Assembly (NCBI GenBank): GCA_963726755.1
Contig: CAVSDB010000001.1
Span: forward strand, 558,001 to 622,000
Length of the DNA: 64,000 nt
From: DATKIY01 sp963726755
GTDB lineage: Bacteria; Actinomycetota; Actinomycetes; JAHEKZ01
Direction: 5' to 3'
The stretch's first letter is position 1; every line of letters starts with the position of its first letter. Shown here one piece after another: positions 42,774 to 52,411 of this stretch. A program made the translations under genes and the position numbers. The notes under the pieces were generated by a model. The model searched no databases. It was given only the letters and a program-made list of their open reading frames with translations, and had not been told where the DNA came from.

Positions 42774-45700
42774 ATGGAGATCTGGGTTCTCGGCACGCTC
42801 GAAGTCAGTCACGACGGCCGAGCGGTTGACGTTCGCGGATCCGCGCCGCGCCGCCTGCTCGCGCTGTTGGCACTCTCGCCGGGCAACGAGGTCAGCGCTG
42901 ACAGTCTCGTGAACGGCTTGTGGGGCGCCGACCCACCAGCCGCCGCATCAGCCACGCTGCAGTCGCATGTTGCCCGGCTCCGGCGGGATCTACCGGTGGC
43001 CGAGTGTGTGCGCCGCGGCCGCCGCGGCTACGTCCTGGATGTGAAGCCCAGCGACGTCGACGGGCTCGTCTTCGAGCGCGAGGTCGCATTCGGCAGCGCC
43101 GCGCTCGTCGAGGGCCGCCTGGACCAGGCCAGCGCCATCCTTGGTGAGGCGCTCAGTCTGTGGCGTGGCACGCCGTACGCCGAGTTCGCCGACTGCGAGC
43201 CGCTCGAGAATGCGGCCGACGGCTTGAGTGCGCTGCGGCTCGACGCGCTCGAGCGGCGGATCTCAGCCGACCTTGGGCGGCCAGGGTGTTCGCCGGCCAT
43301 GGCCGAGCTCGAGGCGCTCGTGCACTGGCATCCGATGCGCGAGTCCTTCTGGGCTCTGCTCATGGCTGGGCAGTATCGGGCTGGACGCCAAGATGATGCT
43401 CTCGCGTCCTACCATCGCGCACGTCGGACGCTTGTGGACGAGCACGGATTGGACCTGAGCCCGCAGGTTCAGGAACTCGTACGACTGATCCGTGCCCAGG
43501 ATCCGTCGCTAGAGATGCCAGGTATGGCGACATTCCTTCCCGCCAGTACCACGCGCGCGTACGCTGACTCTGTGGCACTCGTGGAGAGGGCTCACCTGCT
43601 CGAGACCCTCACGGGTTTGCACGACGAGGCGTTGGCTTGTTCTGGTCGGCTGGTCCTCGTGCATGGGGAGGCGGGCATAGGTAAGTCGGCGCTGGTGCGC
43701 GCCTGGAGCGCCGCGGCAGATCAGCGCGGCCGAGTGCTCTGGGGGGCGTGTGACCCGCTGTCGTCCCCACGTCCACTGGGGCCGCTCCTCGACCTCGCGC
43801 CACACCTCGATCCCCAGGTCGGAGACCTGCTTCGTTCGGGCGAGCGCGACGGCTTGTTCGAGGCGACCATCGAATCCTTCGGCACCGAGCCAACTGTCGT
43901 CGTGATCGAGGACCTGCAGTGGGCCGACATGTCCACCCTCGACCTCTTCCGGTTTCTCGCTCGCCGTCTTGAGGCGACGAAGACCCTGGTCGTGGTGACG
44001 TATCGAGACGAGGGCATGCCGCCCTCGGATCCGTTGCGCGTCATGCTTGGTGACATTGCGTCGCAGCCCGCGGTGCGCCGCCTCGAAGTACCTCTGCTTT
44101 CAGCTGACGGAGTCGCCGAGCTCGTCGGCGACAGCGGCATCGACGCACAGGCCCTCTTCCGCGAGACCGGGGGCAACGCGTTCTTCGTCACCGAGGTCGT
44201 GGCCTCTGGGGGGGAACACCTGCCCTCGTCGGTGCAGGACGCCGTGCTGGCGAGGGTCTCCCGCCTCTCACCGCAGGCACGCCTCGCGCTGGAGTCATCG
44301 GCAGTCATCGGCTCACGTGCCGAGCCCTCGCTCGTGCACGCAATGCCGGACGTGTGCGCGGACTCGGTTGACGAGTGCGTCAGCGCCGGGATGCTTCGCT
44401 TCGAGGCACCGGCGTACGTCTTCCGGCACGAACTGTTGCGCCAGGCGGTGCTGTCCGGGAGTCGCTCCCGGACGCCTCGGCGCGCTGCACTGGCAAGCCC
44501 TGGACCGGCTGCGCGTCGATGCCCATGTCGCCGCAAGCCCGTTCGCGCGGCTCGCCGAGCACGCCGATATGGCCGGCGACGGTCCGGCGATCCTCGAGTT
44601 CGCCGTGGCGGCTGGCGATTCGGCCGCCGGTCTCGGCTCGCACCGCGAGGCGGCCTTCCAGTACGGCCGCGCCATGCCGTATGCCGACCTCCTCGAGGTC
44701 GACGACCGGATCGATCTGCTCGGCAAGCGTGCGTACGAGTGCTCAGTGAACGACGACCACGAGCGAGGCTATCGAGGCGTGGGACCGGGCCTTGCGGCTG
44801 CTTGCGCGGTACCGGCCGCTACCTCGAGGCGGTCGATGCCCTCCTAGGGCTCGACGAGTCCTATTACACGATCGGTGACAACAGCCACGGCACGTGTTCG
44901 TCGACGAGGCCTTTTCCTTCTCGAGGGCACCGACCCCAGTCCGCAGCTGGCCATGACGCTCGCCCGTCGCGGCATCCACCACCTCCGAGCATCCGAGAGA
45001 CGCAGCAGCCGTCCCGTGGCTCGAGCAGGGCACTCGAGATGGCCGGACAGGTGGCTGCCGTCGCAGTCACGGCGCGGGCGGGTGCGCAACCTCGGCTCAC
45101 CCACTTCCTGCTCGGCGAGTGTCGTAGCGCGGGACCGACGAGGTGAACCGGCCCTGCGCGTCGCGCTCGACCACGACGACGAGGAGATGGCGGGCCGGAT
45201 CTACCAGACTGCCGCGACCTGCTCCTGTCTCGACCTCGACCTGGTCGAGGCTCACGCCCGGCTGGAGGAGGCCGAGCGCTACACGGCGGAGCACGACCTC
45301 AACGGCCACCTCATGTGCGTCCTCGCTGGCGAGATCACCTTGAAGCTCGACCTCGGGCGCTGGGACGAGGCGCTGGCCCAGGCCTACGATCTGCTCTACG
45401 TGCGCAACACGGGCCGAGCCAGCCGGATCGAGCCGCTCATGGCGATCGGGCTGCTCGGCGCTCGGCGCGGCGACCGCGACGACGTGTGGACCTATCTCGA
45501 CGAGGCGCGCGACTACATCGCGAAGTCGCAGACCCTGGGCTATCAGGGATACTGGCGATCGCGCGAGGCGAGGCATACCTCCTCGAGGCGACATCGACGC
45601 GGTCCGTGCCGAGGTGCTCCCGTGGTACGAGGAGGCCGTCCGGCTGTGGGACGAGGAGGTCGTGGCCGAGCTCGTCCTGCTCGTCTGGCGCGCCGGACTC

Positions 45701-46168
45701 ATCGACGCCCCTCCTGAGGGCCTGCGCGAGCCCGAGGTGCTCTCGATGACCGGCCGGTCACCGTGAGGCCGCGACGCTCTGGTCGCGAGCCGGCGCGCCC
45801 TACAAGGCGGCCTGGGCGCTGCTCGACAGCGACGACGAGATCGACATTCGCGAGGCGCGAGCGTTGTTCGACCAGCTCGGTGCTGCCGTGCTCGTGAGAG
45901 GTGCGACCACAAGCTGCGCTCGATCGGTGCGAAGGTGCCGCGTGGCGCGCGCGCCAGCACCCGGGCCAACGTCGGCGGGCTCACCGACCGCGAGGTCGAT
46001 GTGCTCGACCTGCTCGACGAGGGACTGCGCAACGCCGAGATCGCCGGCCGTCTGCACCTGTCCGAGAAGACCGTCGGGCACCACGTGTCGGCCATCCTTG
46101 CCAAGCTCGGCGCGTCCTCGCGCACCGAGGCCGTACGCCGGGCCCGGGACCTCGCCGCCGTCGGCTGA
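42774..46168 (+). pseudogene. BTAD/AAA/LuxR-type transcriptional regulator broken by many frame changes
   Basis: A large SARP/LAL-like regulator of about 1,130 codons. The first 560 codons are intact: winged-helix DNA-binding domain (EIWVLGTLEVSHDGRAVDV), BTAD domain (about 100-240, LVDEHGLDLSPQVQELVRLI), and an ATPase with Walker A VHGEAGIGKSALVRA and Walker B VVIEDLQWADM. From about 44460 the frame changes repeatedly (near 44460, 44760, 44815, 44890, 44915, 44990, 45130, 45560, 45590, 45766 and 45890) through a TPR-like region. It ends with an intact LuxR helix-turn-helix: GLTDREVDVLDLLDEGLRNA and EIAGRLHLSEKTVGHHVSAI. Peptide-level sense survives between shifts, and the segment looks GC-richer than the neighbours. 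Confidence 0.75.
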
Positions 46169-46303
46169 CGGCCGTCCCTGCTGCCGACCTAGGTAGTCCC
46201 TGCTCGCAACTTGGGTAGCGCTCCCGATGTGGCCCAGCCGCCGCACTGGCTGACTGGTGCTCGACGGACCGACCTGCGGTCCGACGAGATCGGAGGAGTC
46301 CCG

Positions 46304-46576
46304 ATGCCCCGCTACATGGTCGAGCGCACGTTCCCCGATGGCCTAGAGATCCCCACGACCGATGACGGCGCCAAGGTGTGCCTCGGCGTCGTGGGCAACA
46401 ACGCCGACGTCGGGGTGACGTGGGTCCACTCCTACGTCAGCGACGACAAGAAGAAGACGTTCTGCATCTACGACGGCCCCAACCCTGAGGCCATCCGCAA
46501 CGCCGCGACGGCTAACGGCTTGCCCGTCGACTCAGTCTCCGCCGTCAGCGTGCTGGACCCGTACTTCTACCACTGA
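46304..46576 (+). CDS. DUF4242 (nickel-binding-like) small protein
   Basis: A 90-aa protein from the ATG at 46304, with GGAGGA upstream. It matches the DUF4242 pattern: MPRYMVERTFPDGL, VTWVHSYVSDDKKKTFCIYD and PEAIRNAATANGLPVDSVSA. This is a small ferredoxin-like fold for which related structures bind a metal; the function is not known. It follows the broken regulator by 135 bp and is probably its companion. In actinobacteria such small genes often lie next to BTAD/LuxR-type regulators. Confidence 0.85.
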   Translation: MPRYMVERTFPDGLEIPTTDDGAKVCLGVVGNNADVGVTWVHSYVSDDKKKTFCIYDGPNPEAIRNAATANGLPVDSVSAVSVLDPYFYH

Positions 46577-46633
46577 TCAGCTTCTTCGGCGCCCGATCGC
46601 GCGTCGTCAAATCGACACACAGGGAGAATTGTC

Positions 46634-47605
46634 ATGCGCCACAAGACATTTGTCAGGACGGCCGCGGCTGCCGCGGCTTCCGCGGCGATGCTCGCCACGA
46701 TCGTCGCACCCAGCGCGAACGCCTCACCCACTGAGCTCCAGGTCGTTGCCTCCGGATTTGCTGGCCCGTTGCACATCGCCTTCGGTCCGAATCAATCGCT
46801 CTATGTCGCCGACGCCTTCGCCGGCGCCATCGTCAATGTGAACCTGAAGACGCACAGCACGCGCACGATTGCGGACGGCTTGGGCTTCTCTCCAGGGGTC
46901 GACGTCGGGGGCAACGGGAGGGTCCTGGCAACCTCGACGCTCGGAGCACCGGGCAGCCTCCCCGTTCCCGAAGCACGTCTGGTGCGTGTGAGCTGGAATG
47001 GCCAAGTCACGGTCGAGGCCGACATGCTCGCCTACGAGTTCGCGAACAACCCCGACGGGCAGTCGCAGGACGTCGATGCCGTGTCGAATCCATACTCCGT
47101 GCTCGCACTCCCCGGCCGCACTTTTGTCGTGGATTCGGCAGCGAACGCCATCATTCGGGTCGGAGCCAATGGCTCGATGAGCACCTTGGTGGCCTTTCCG
47201 AACATCACGAACGGCGAGTGCGCGGACGCGGTCAACAACGATCCTCAACACCCTGGCTGCGACCCGGTTCCCACCGACGCCGAACTTGGTCCCGACGGGT
47301 ATCTCTACGTGTCAGGGCTCGGCGCTGAGGTCGAGGGTCACATCTACAAGGTCGACCCCCGCAATGGTCACATTGTTCGCACCTGGGGTGGACTTCCGCC
47401 CCTGACCGGAATTGCTGTGAGCCACAACGGGACAATCTACGCCGCCTCGTTGTTCACTGATCAGGTGTTCCGCATCTGCGGCGCCCACATCACTACGGCC
47501 TCGGTGCCCTCACCGTCCGACGTCGAGCTCGGTCACTGGATGCTTCTGGCGGCCTCGGCCGACACGGGAAACATCTACTCAGTTCCGAGCGGCGCGTTTG
47601 GCTGA
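46634..47605 (+). CDS. Secreted ScyD/ScyE-like beta-propeller protein
   Basis: A 323-aa exported protein. The signal peptide is MRHKTFVRTAAAAAASAAML plus a hydrophobic run to a likely cleavage after SANASP. The mature part is a beta-propeller of the ScyD/ScyE type: SGFAGPLHIAFGPNQSLYVA, FSPGVDVGGNGRVLATSTL, PYSVLALPGRTFVVDSAANA, AELGPDGYLYVSGLGAEVEG and LTGIAVSHNGTIYAASLFTD. In cyanobacteria ScyD/ScyE are scytonemin-cluster proteins, but actinobacterial homologues are widespread and their role is unknown. No lipobox, so it is probably released or wall-associated. A strong hairpin follows the stop. Confidence 0.88.
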   Translation: MRHKTFVRTAAAAAASAAMLATIVAPSANASPTELQVVASGFAGPLHIAFGPNQSLYVADAFAGAIVNVNLKTHSTRTIADGLGFSPGVDVGGNGRVLATSTLGAPGSLPVPEARLVRVSWNGQVTVEADMLAYEFANNPDGQSQDVDAVSNPYSVLALPGRTFVVDSAANAIIRVGANGSMSTLVAFPNITNGECADAVNNDPQHPGCDPVPTDAELGPDGYLYVSGLGAEVEGHIYKVDPRNGHIVRTWGGLPPLTGIAVSHNGTIYAASLFTDQVFRICGAHITTASVPSPSDVELGHWMLLAASADTGNIYSVPSGAFG

Positions 47606-47624
47606 CATCACTGGTCGACCGTCC

Positions 47625-47660
47625 GGCGCGCGTTCCTGCCCTCAGGGCAGGACGCGCGTC
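47625..47660 (+). terminator. Strong hairpin, probable terminator
   Basis: Twenty nt after the stop of the ScyD-like gene, GGCGCGCGTTCCTGCCC (47625-47641) pairs with GGGCAGGACGCGCGTC (47645-47660). This gives a stem of about 16 bp with one bulged T and a 3-base loop. No U-run follows, so it may act as a factor-assisted terminator, or as an RNA-stabilising end. The 178 bp between it and the tRNA-Gly gene holds nothing else I recognise. Confidence 0.55.
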
Positions 47661-47838
47661 GGTGGTTTGCGATGGTGATCCAGGCTGTCCGGGCAAGAGC
47701 CGATCTCCGGTCGAAGCAGAGGACGCCTCGTCGAAACTCGCCGAAAAGGGGACCGTCACGTCGACCTGGCTGCGGCGCGCTGTGCGAGCCACGTCGTCGC
47801 GTGCCGCCGACGGCTTCGCAGCCCGCCATCGTTCGATC

Positions 47839-47912
47839 TGGAGCGGGTGACCGGGATCGAACCGGCATGGCCAGCTTGGAAGGCTGGGGCTCTACCATTG
47901 AGCTACACCCGC
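47839..47912 (-). tRNA. tRNA-Gly(UCC)
   Basis: On the minus strand the sequence folds as a standard tRNA. The acceptor arm is GCGGGTG/CACCCGC. The D-arm reads GCTC-AATGGTA-GAGC. The anticodon arm is CCAGC-CTTCCAA-GCTGG with anticodon TCC, and the T-arm is GCCGG-TTCGATC-CCGGT. The discriminator is T and the CCA end is encoded (47839-47841). It is the neighbour of tRNA-Pro, upstream of tig as in many actinobacteria. Confidence 0.97.
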
Positions 47913-47963
47913 GTAGCCGCCGAGAGGTTTCGGCGGCCGTCCACTAGGCTACCGGTCTAGCTG

Positions 47964-48039
47964 CGGGGCGTAGCGTAGTGGCTAGCGCGCCTGCTTTGGG
48001 AGCAGGAGACCGGGAGTTCGAGTCTCCCCGCCCCGACCA
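47964..48039 (+). tRNA. tRNA-Pro(UGG)
   Basis: Standard cloverleaf on the plus strand. The acceptor stem is CGGGGCG/CGCCCCG, the D-arm reads GCG-TAGTGGCTA-GCGC, and the anticodon arm CCTGC-TTTGGGA-GCAGG has anticodon TGG. The T-arm is GGGAG-TTCGAGT-CTCCC. Discriminator A and an encoded CCA follow. The gene lies 52 bp from the opposite-strand tRNA-Gly and 72 bp before tig. Confidence 0.97.
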
Positions 48040-48111
48040 ATCACGTACGAGCCGTCCGGCTCGTGCGCGCACGACCCGGCTCATCCGGGATGAACGAGGA
48101 GTCCTGCCGAA

Positions 48112-49485
48112 GTGAAGAGCGATGTCGAGACCCTGAGCCCGACCCGCGTCCGCCTGTCTGTCGAAGTTCCGTTCGACGAGCTGAAGCCAAGTGTGGACTC
48201 CGCGTACAAGAAGATTGCCGGCCAGATCACGGTGCCCGGTTTCCGTAAGGGGAAGGTGCCGCAGAGCGTCATCGACCAGCGCGTCGGACGTGGCGCGGTG
48301 CTCGACGAGGCCGTCAACGAAGCGCTGCCTCGCATCTACGGTGACGTCGTTACTGAGAACGACATCAAGGTCCTTGGACAACCCGACGTCGACGTCACCG
48401 AGTTTGGTGACGGTGTTGACCTGAAGTTCACCGCCGAGGTCGACATCCGTCCCGAGATTGAGTTGCCTGACTTCAGCACTCTTGAGGCATCGGTCGACGA
48501 CGTCGTCGTCGCCGACGCTGACATAGAGGAACAACTCACCTCGTTGCAGTCACGTTTCGCGACCGTCACGGCCGTGGAGCGTGCGACTGCGGACGGCGAC
48601 ATGATCACGATTGACCTGTCTGGCTCGTTCGAGGGCAATGAGATCGAGGACTTGTCCGCCACCGGTATGTCGTACCAGGTCGGCACCGGACAACTGATGG
48701 AGAACCTCGACGAAGCAGTCACTGGCCTGTCCGAAGGTGAGAGCGCGACGTTCACGTTCGTCCCAGAAGGCGGCGAGTACGCCGGCAGCGACGTATCGAT
48801 GATCGTCACCGTCAGAGGAGTCAAGGCGCGGGAACTTCCGCCGTTGGACGACGACTTCGCACAACTCGTCAGCGAGTTCGACACGCTTGAGGAGTTGCGC
48901 AACACGCTGCGTGCTGAACTAGAGCCGCGCAAGCAGGTCGAGCAATTGATGCAAGCGCGTGACGCCATACTCACCAAACTGCTGGCTGCGGTTGAAGTTC
49001 CGATCCCGGAGGGTGTGGTTTCGAACGCCATCGCACAACACTTCGAAGACGGGCACGGCGACGACGGTCACAAGGAAGAGTTCGAGTCGCAGGTGCGCGA
49101 GAACATCACTCGCGACCTCGTGCTCGACACGATCGCCGACAACGAGTCTGTCGAAGTTAGTCAGGCTGAACTCACTGAATATCTGATTCGCCAGGCGCCG
49201 CAATACGGCATGACTCCGGATGCGTTTGCTCAGGCCTTGGCGCAGTCGGGACAGGTCGCATCCATCTTCGGCGAGGTGCGACGCGCGAAGGCGTTGTCGT
49301 TGGTCCTCGAGGCCGCAAGCGTGACCGATGCGTCGGGACGTGCCGTCGATCTGTCGGGTCCTTCAGAGGAAGCAGCCGAATCCTCCGAGGTTGAAGAGGC
49401 GATCGAAGCGGCCGTTGAGTTGGCTGAAGAGCCCGACGAGGAGTCCACCGAGACGACGGAGTCCGACGTATCCGCGACCTCTTGA
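48112..49485 (+). CDS. tig: Trigger factor (ribosome-associated chaperone)
   Basis: A 457-aa chaperone from a GTG at 48112. The N-terminal ribosome-binding domain carries the signature GFRKGKVPQSVI (about residues 43-54). The middle PPIase/FKBP-like domain includes GDMITIDLSGSFEG and the C-terminal arms follow (VRENITRDLVLDTIADNESV). The last 40 residues form an acidic Glu/Ser-rich tail, as in actinobacterial trigger factors. It binds nascent chains at the ribosome exit. It is upstream of clpP1-clpP2-clpX, a common gene order. Confidence 0.95.
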   Translation: MKSDVETLSPTRVRLSVEVPFDELKPSVDSAYKKIAGQITVPGFRKGKVPQSVIDQRVGRGAVLDEAVNEALPRIYGDVVTENDIKVLGQPDVDVTEFGDGVDLKFTAEVDIRPEIELPDFSTLEASVDDVVVADADIEEQLTSLQSRFATVTAVERATADGDMITIDLSGSFEGNEIEDLSATGMSYQVGTGQLMENLDEAVTGLSEGESATFTFVPEGGEYAGSDVSMIVTVRGVKARELPPLDDDFAQLVSEFDTLEELRNTLRAELEPRKQVEQLMQARDAILTKLLAAVEVPIPEGVVSNAIAQHFEDGHGDDGHKEEFESQVRENITRDLVLDTIADNESVEVSQAELTEYLIRQAPQYGMTPDAFAQALAQSGQVASIFGEVRRAKALSLVLEAASVTDASGRAVDLSGPSEEAAESSEVEEAIEAAVELAEEPDEESTETTESDVSATS

Positions 49486-49615
49486 CCCGGTCGGCCCAAA
49501 GCGTTCTCCCCTGAGCGAACACCTAGCGTCTGCGGATGGCATCGCGTCCGTTCGGGGTTATGGTCCCCGTACGCCAACAACCGCAAGAAGATTGCGAACC
49601 GACGGAAGGGCCGCT

Positions 49616-50260
49616 GTGAGTGACGCACTGTTCCCCGCACCTGGGCTGATTGATCCCATGGGCCGGACCCCCTCGCAGAACGGCATGGGGTTTGACGACT
49701 CCGTCTACCAACGACTGCTGCGCGAGCGAATCATCTTCCTGGGTTCCGTCGTCGAAGACAGCATCGCGAATGCACTCACCGCGCAGATGTTGCTGCTCGC
49801 CGCCGAAGACCCCAACAAAGACATCTACCTCTACGTCAACTCACCTGGCGGATCTGTTTCGGCGGGCATGGCCCTCTACGACACCATGCAGTACGTCCCG
49901 TGCGACGTTGCGACGGTGGCGATGGGGCTGGCGGCGTCCATGGGACAGTTCCTGCTTTGCGCGGGAGCCGAGGGCAAGCGTTACGCGCTGCCTCACGCTC
50001 GCATCATGATGCACCAGCCGTCCGGCGGCATCGGCGGAACCGCGTCCGACGTAAAGATCCAAGCGGAGCAGATGCTGTACACCAAGAAGAAGATGGCCGA
50101 ACTGATCGCGCACCACACTGGCCAGAACATCGACCAGATCGAATCAGACTCCGACCGTGACCGCTGGTTCACCGCGGACGAGGCGCAGGAGTACGGCTTC
50201 GTCGACCACGTCGTACGTTCGGCAAGTGACGTATCCGGCAGCGGCGGAACGAACGCCTGA
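49616..50260 (+). CDS. clpP1: ATP-dependent Clp protease proteolytic subunit 1
   Basis: A 214-aa serine peptidase subunit. The start is the GTG at 49616, with a well-spaced GGAAGG upstream; an in-frame ATG-less extension overlaps tig and is rejected. Catalytic residues: Ser108 in VAMGLAASMGQFL, His133 in HARIMMHQPSGG, and an aspartate in the DSDRDRW segment. The protein has the RIIFLG entry and YVNSPGGSVSAGMAL (oxyanion) segments. In actinobacteria it assembles with ClpP2 into a mixed tetradecamer driven by ClpX or ClpC. Its stop overlaps the clpP2 start by one base (TGATG). Confidence 0.95.
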   Translation: MSDALFPAPGLIDPMGRTPSQNGMGFDDSVYQRLLRERIIFLGSVVEDSIANALTAQMLLLAAEDPNKDIYLYVNSPGGSVSAGMALYDTMQYVPCDVATVAMGLAASMGQFLLCAGAEGKRYALPHARIMMHQPSGGIGGTASDVKIQAEQMLYTKKKMAELIAHHTGQNIDQIESDSDRDRWFTADEAQEYGFVDHVVRSASDVSGSGGTNA

Positions 50261-50919
50261 TGGACGTGACAAACATCCACGGAAGGACGACCGACATCGT
50301 GACCAGCACCACCCCGCAGGCTCGTTACGTCCTTCCGCAGTTCACCGAGCGGACTGGGCAAGGCACCAAGACGTGGGATCCGTACTCCAAGCTTTTCGAG
50401 GAGCGCATCATCTTCCTCGGAGTGCAGATCGACGACAGTTCCGCGGACGACGTCATGGCGCAGTTGCTCTGCCTTGAGTCGATGGACCCCGACCGCGACA
50501 TCTCGATCTACATCAACTCACCTGGTGGCTCGTACACCGCGATGACGGCGATCTACGACACCATGCAGTTCATTCGTCCTGACATTCACACCGTTTGTCT
50601 CGGTCAAGCCGCATCGGCCGCTGCGTTGCTGTTGGCCGCCGGAACTGCGGGCAAGCGATCTGCGTTGCCGCACTCGCGCATCTTGATCCACCAGCCGTAC
50701 ACCGAGGGTGGCGGTCAGGGCTCGGACATCGAGATCCAGGCCAACGAGATCCTGCGGATGCGCGAGGAGATGGAGGGCATTCTCGCGGCCCACACCGGAA
50801 AGCCGCTGGAAGACGTTCGCACCGATATCGAGCGCGACAAGATCCTCACGGCCGCGGGGGCTAAGGAGTACGGAATTGTCGATCAGGTCGTCGAGTCCCG
50901 GAAAACCTCCGGCAGTTAG
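50260..50919 (+). CDS. clpP2: ATP-dependent Clp protease proteolytic subunit 2
   Basis: A 219-aa peptidase subunit from the ATG at 50260; a GTG at 50299 with an upstream GGAAGG is a possible alternative, giving a shorter propeptide. Catalytic residues: Ser119 in CLGQAASAAALLLAAG and His144 in SRILIHQPYTEGG. The INSPGGSYTAMTAIYDTM oxyanion segment is present. It forms a hetero-oligomer with ClpP1. Translation is coupled to clpP1. ClpX is encoded 157 bp downstream. Confidence 0.95.
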   Translation: MDVTNIHGRTTDIVTSTTPQARYVLPQFTERTGQGTKTWDPYSKLFEERIIFLGVQIDDSSADDVMAQLLCLESMDPDRDISIYINSPGGSYTAMTAIYDTMQFIRPDIHTVCLGQAASAAALLLAAGTAGKRSALPHSRILIHQPYTEGGGQGSDIEIQANEILRMREEMEGILAAHTGKPLEDVRTDIERDKILTAAGAKEYGIVDQVVESRKTSGS

Positions 50920-50929
50920 GGCTCCACTC

Positions 50930-50956
50930 GGGCGACTCGCCCGGCTGGAAAGCCGG
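50930..50956 (+). promoter_or_regulatory. Two overlapping hairpins between clpP2 and clpX
   Basis: GGGCG-ACT-CGCCC (50930-50942) and CCGGCT-GGAA-AGCCGG (50941-50956) share two bases, so only one of them can form fully. They follow the clpP2 stop. This could be a terminator-like end of the clpP1P2 message, or a switch affecting clpX. No T-run is present. The rest of this 156 bp gap shows an imperfect GTCGT/ACGAC repeat but no clear promoter. Confidence 0.4.
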
Positions 50957-51075
50957 TGCTGGGGGCGTCAACGGGGTACCGTCGTCCGATACGACATACG
51001 ACTGAAGGAGCCAGGCTCAAGTCATGGTCCCCCGAGTCGATGGACGACTGTCTGGTCCGATAGCAAGGGAGTCAC

Positions 51076-52356
51076 GTGGCACGCATCGGTGAGAGCGGTG
51101 ACCTGCTCAAGTGCTCGTTCTGCGGTAAGAGCCAAAAGCAGGTCAAGAAGCTCATCGCGGGTCCAGGCGTCTACATCTGCGACGAGTGCATCGACCTCTG
51201 CAACGAGATCATCGAAGAGGAGCTCTCGGAGTCGACAGAGGTCTCATGGGACGAGCTGCCTAAGCCACGCGAGATCTTCGACTTCCTTGGCGAGTACGTC
51301 ATCGGACAAGACAGTGCAAAGAAAGCACTGGCCGTCGCGGTCTACAACCACTACAAGCGACTGCGTGCCGGCGAAACTGAACGCAAGTCTGAGTCGGGCG
51401 TCGAACTAGCCAAGTCGAACATCTTGCTGCTTGGTCCAACGGGCTGCGGCAAGACACTGCTCGCGCAGACGCTCGCGCGCATGTTGAACGTGCCGTTCGC
51501 CATTGCCGACGCCACGGCGTTGACCGAAGCCGGCTACGTGGGCGAAGACGTCGAGAACATTCTGTTGAAATTGATCCAGGCGGCTGACTACGACGTCAAG
51601 AAGGCCGAGACCGGAATCATCTACATAGACGAGATCGACAAGATCGCTCGCAAGAGCGAGAACCCGTCGATCACCCGTGACGTATCCGGCGAGGGTGTGC
51701 AACAGGCGCTGTTGAAGATCCTCGAGGGGACAACCGCGTCGGTACCGCCGCAGGGTGGTCGCAAACACCCGCACCAAGAGTTCATTCAGATCGACACCAC
51801 GAACGTGTTGTTCATCGTTGGTGGTGCCTTCGACGGTCTCGAACCAGTCATCAGTCAGCGCGTCGGCAAGACCGGTATGGGATTCAACGCAGAGCTTGAG
51901 GGCAAAGCTGAACGCGACGCTAAGGACGTCTTTGCTGAGGTCAAGCCCGAAGACCTCGTGAAGTACGGCATGATCCCCGAGTTCATCGGACGCCTACCGG
52001 TGCTGACCGCCGTTCAGCGGTTGCGCCCCACAGACATCCAGCAGATCTTGACCGAACCGAAGAACGCGCTCGTCAAGCAATACCGCAAGTTGTTCGAACT
52101 CGACGATGTTGAACTCGAGTTCACCGACGACGCTCTTGAGGCGATCGCGGATCAGGCGATCCTTCGGGGCACCGGCGCCCGTGGTCTGCGAGCGATCCTC
52201 GAAGAGGTATTGCTCGCGGTCATGTACGAGGTGCCGTCACGCGACGACGTTGCTCGCGTGGTCGTGACGCGTGACGTCGTGCTGGAACACGTTTACCCGA
52301 CTCTGGTACCGCGCGAGAAAGAGACTAAGCGCGAGCGTCGCGAGAAGTCTGCGTAG
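51076..52356 (+). CDS. clpX: ATP-dependent Clp protease ATP-binding subunit ClpX
   Basis: A 426-aa AAA+ unfoldase from a GTG at 51076. The zinc-binding domain has C13/C16 (CSFCGKS) and C35/C38 (ICDECIDLC). The ATPase shows Walker A LGPTGCGKTLLAQ, the pore loop AGYVGEDVENI, Walker B IIYIDEIDKIA and an arginine-finger region near GRLPVLTAVQRLRP. The ClpP-docking loop is IGF-like, in VGKTGMGFNAEL. It unfolds tagged proteins and feeds them to ClpP1P2. A short hairpin overlaps its stop codon. Confidence 0.96.
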   Translation: MARIGESGDLLKCSFCGKSQKQVKKLIAGPGVYICDECIDLCNEIIEEELSESTEVSWDELPKPREIFDFLGEYVIGQDSAKKALAVAVYNHYKRLRAGETERKSESGVELAKSNILLLGPTGCGKTLLAQTLARMLNVPFAIADATALTEAGYVGEDVENILLKLIQAADYDVKKAETGIIYIDEIDKIARKSENPSITRDVSGEGVQQALLKILEGTTASVPPQGGRKHPHQEFIQIDTTNVLFIVGGAFDGLEPVISQRVGKTGMGFNAELEGKAERDAKDVFAEVKPEDLVKYGMIPEFIGRLPVLTAVQRLRPTDIQQILTEPKNALVKQYRKLFELDDVELEFTDDALEAIADQAILRGTGARGLRAILEEVLLAVMYEVPSRDDVARVVVTRDVVLEHVYPTLVPREKETKRERREKSA

Positions 52357-52372
52357 CTAGACAGCTCTAGCT
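52355..52372 (+). terminator. Hairpin at the clpX stop, possible terminator
   Basis: AGCTAGA-CAGC-TCTAGCT forms a 7-bp stem with a 4-base loop that begins inside the clpX stop codon. A CTTTTC run follows about 9 nt later. It lies between convergent genes (clpX and the minus-strand gene ending at 52412) and may work for both. Confidence 0.5.
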
Positions 52373-52411
52373 CTCCAACTCTTTTCGAACCTTCAGCCTG
52401 AACCGTGACTC

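Noticed and set aside
49486..49560. Possible ClgR-type operator (GAGCGAAC) upstream of clpP1
   Set aside because: Only one half-site matches what I remember of the ClgR consensus; the other half is degenerate.
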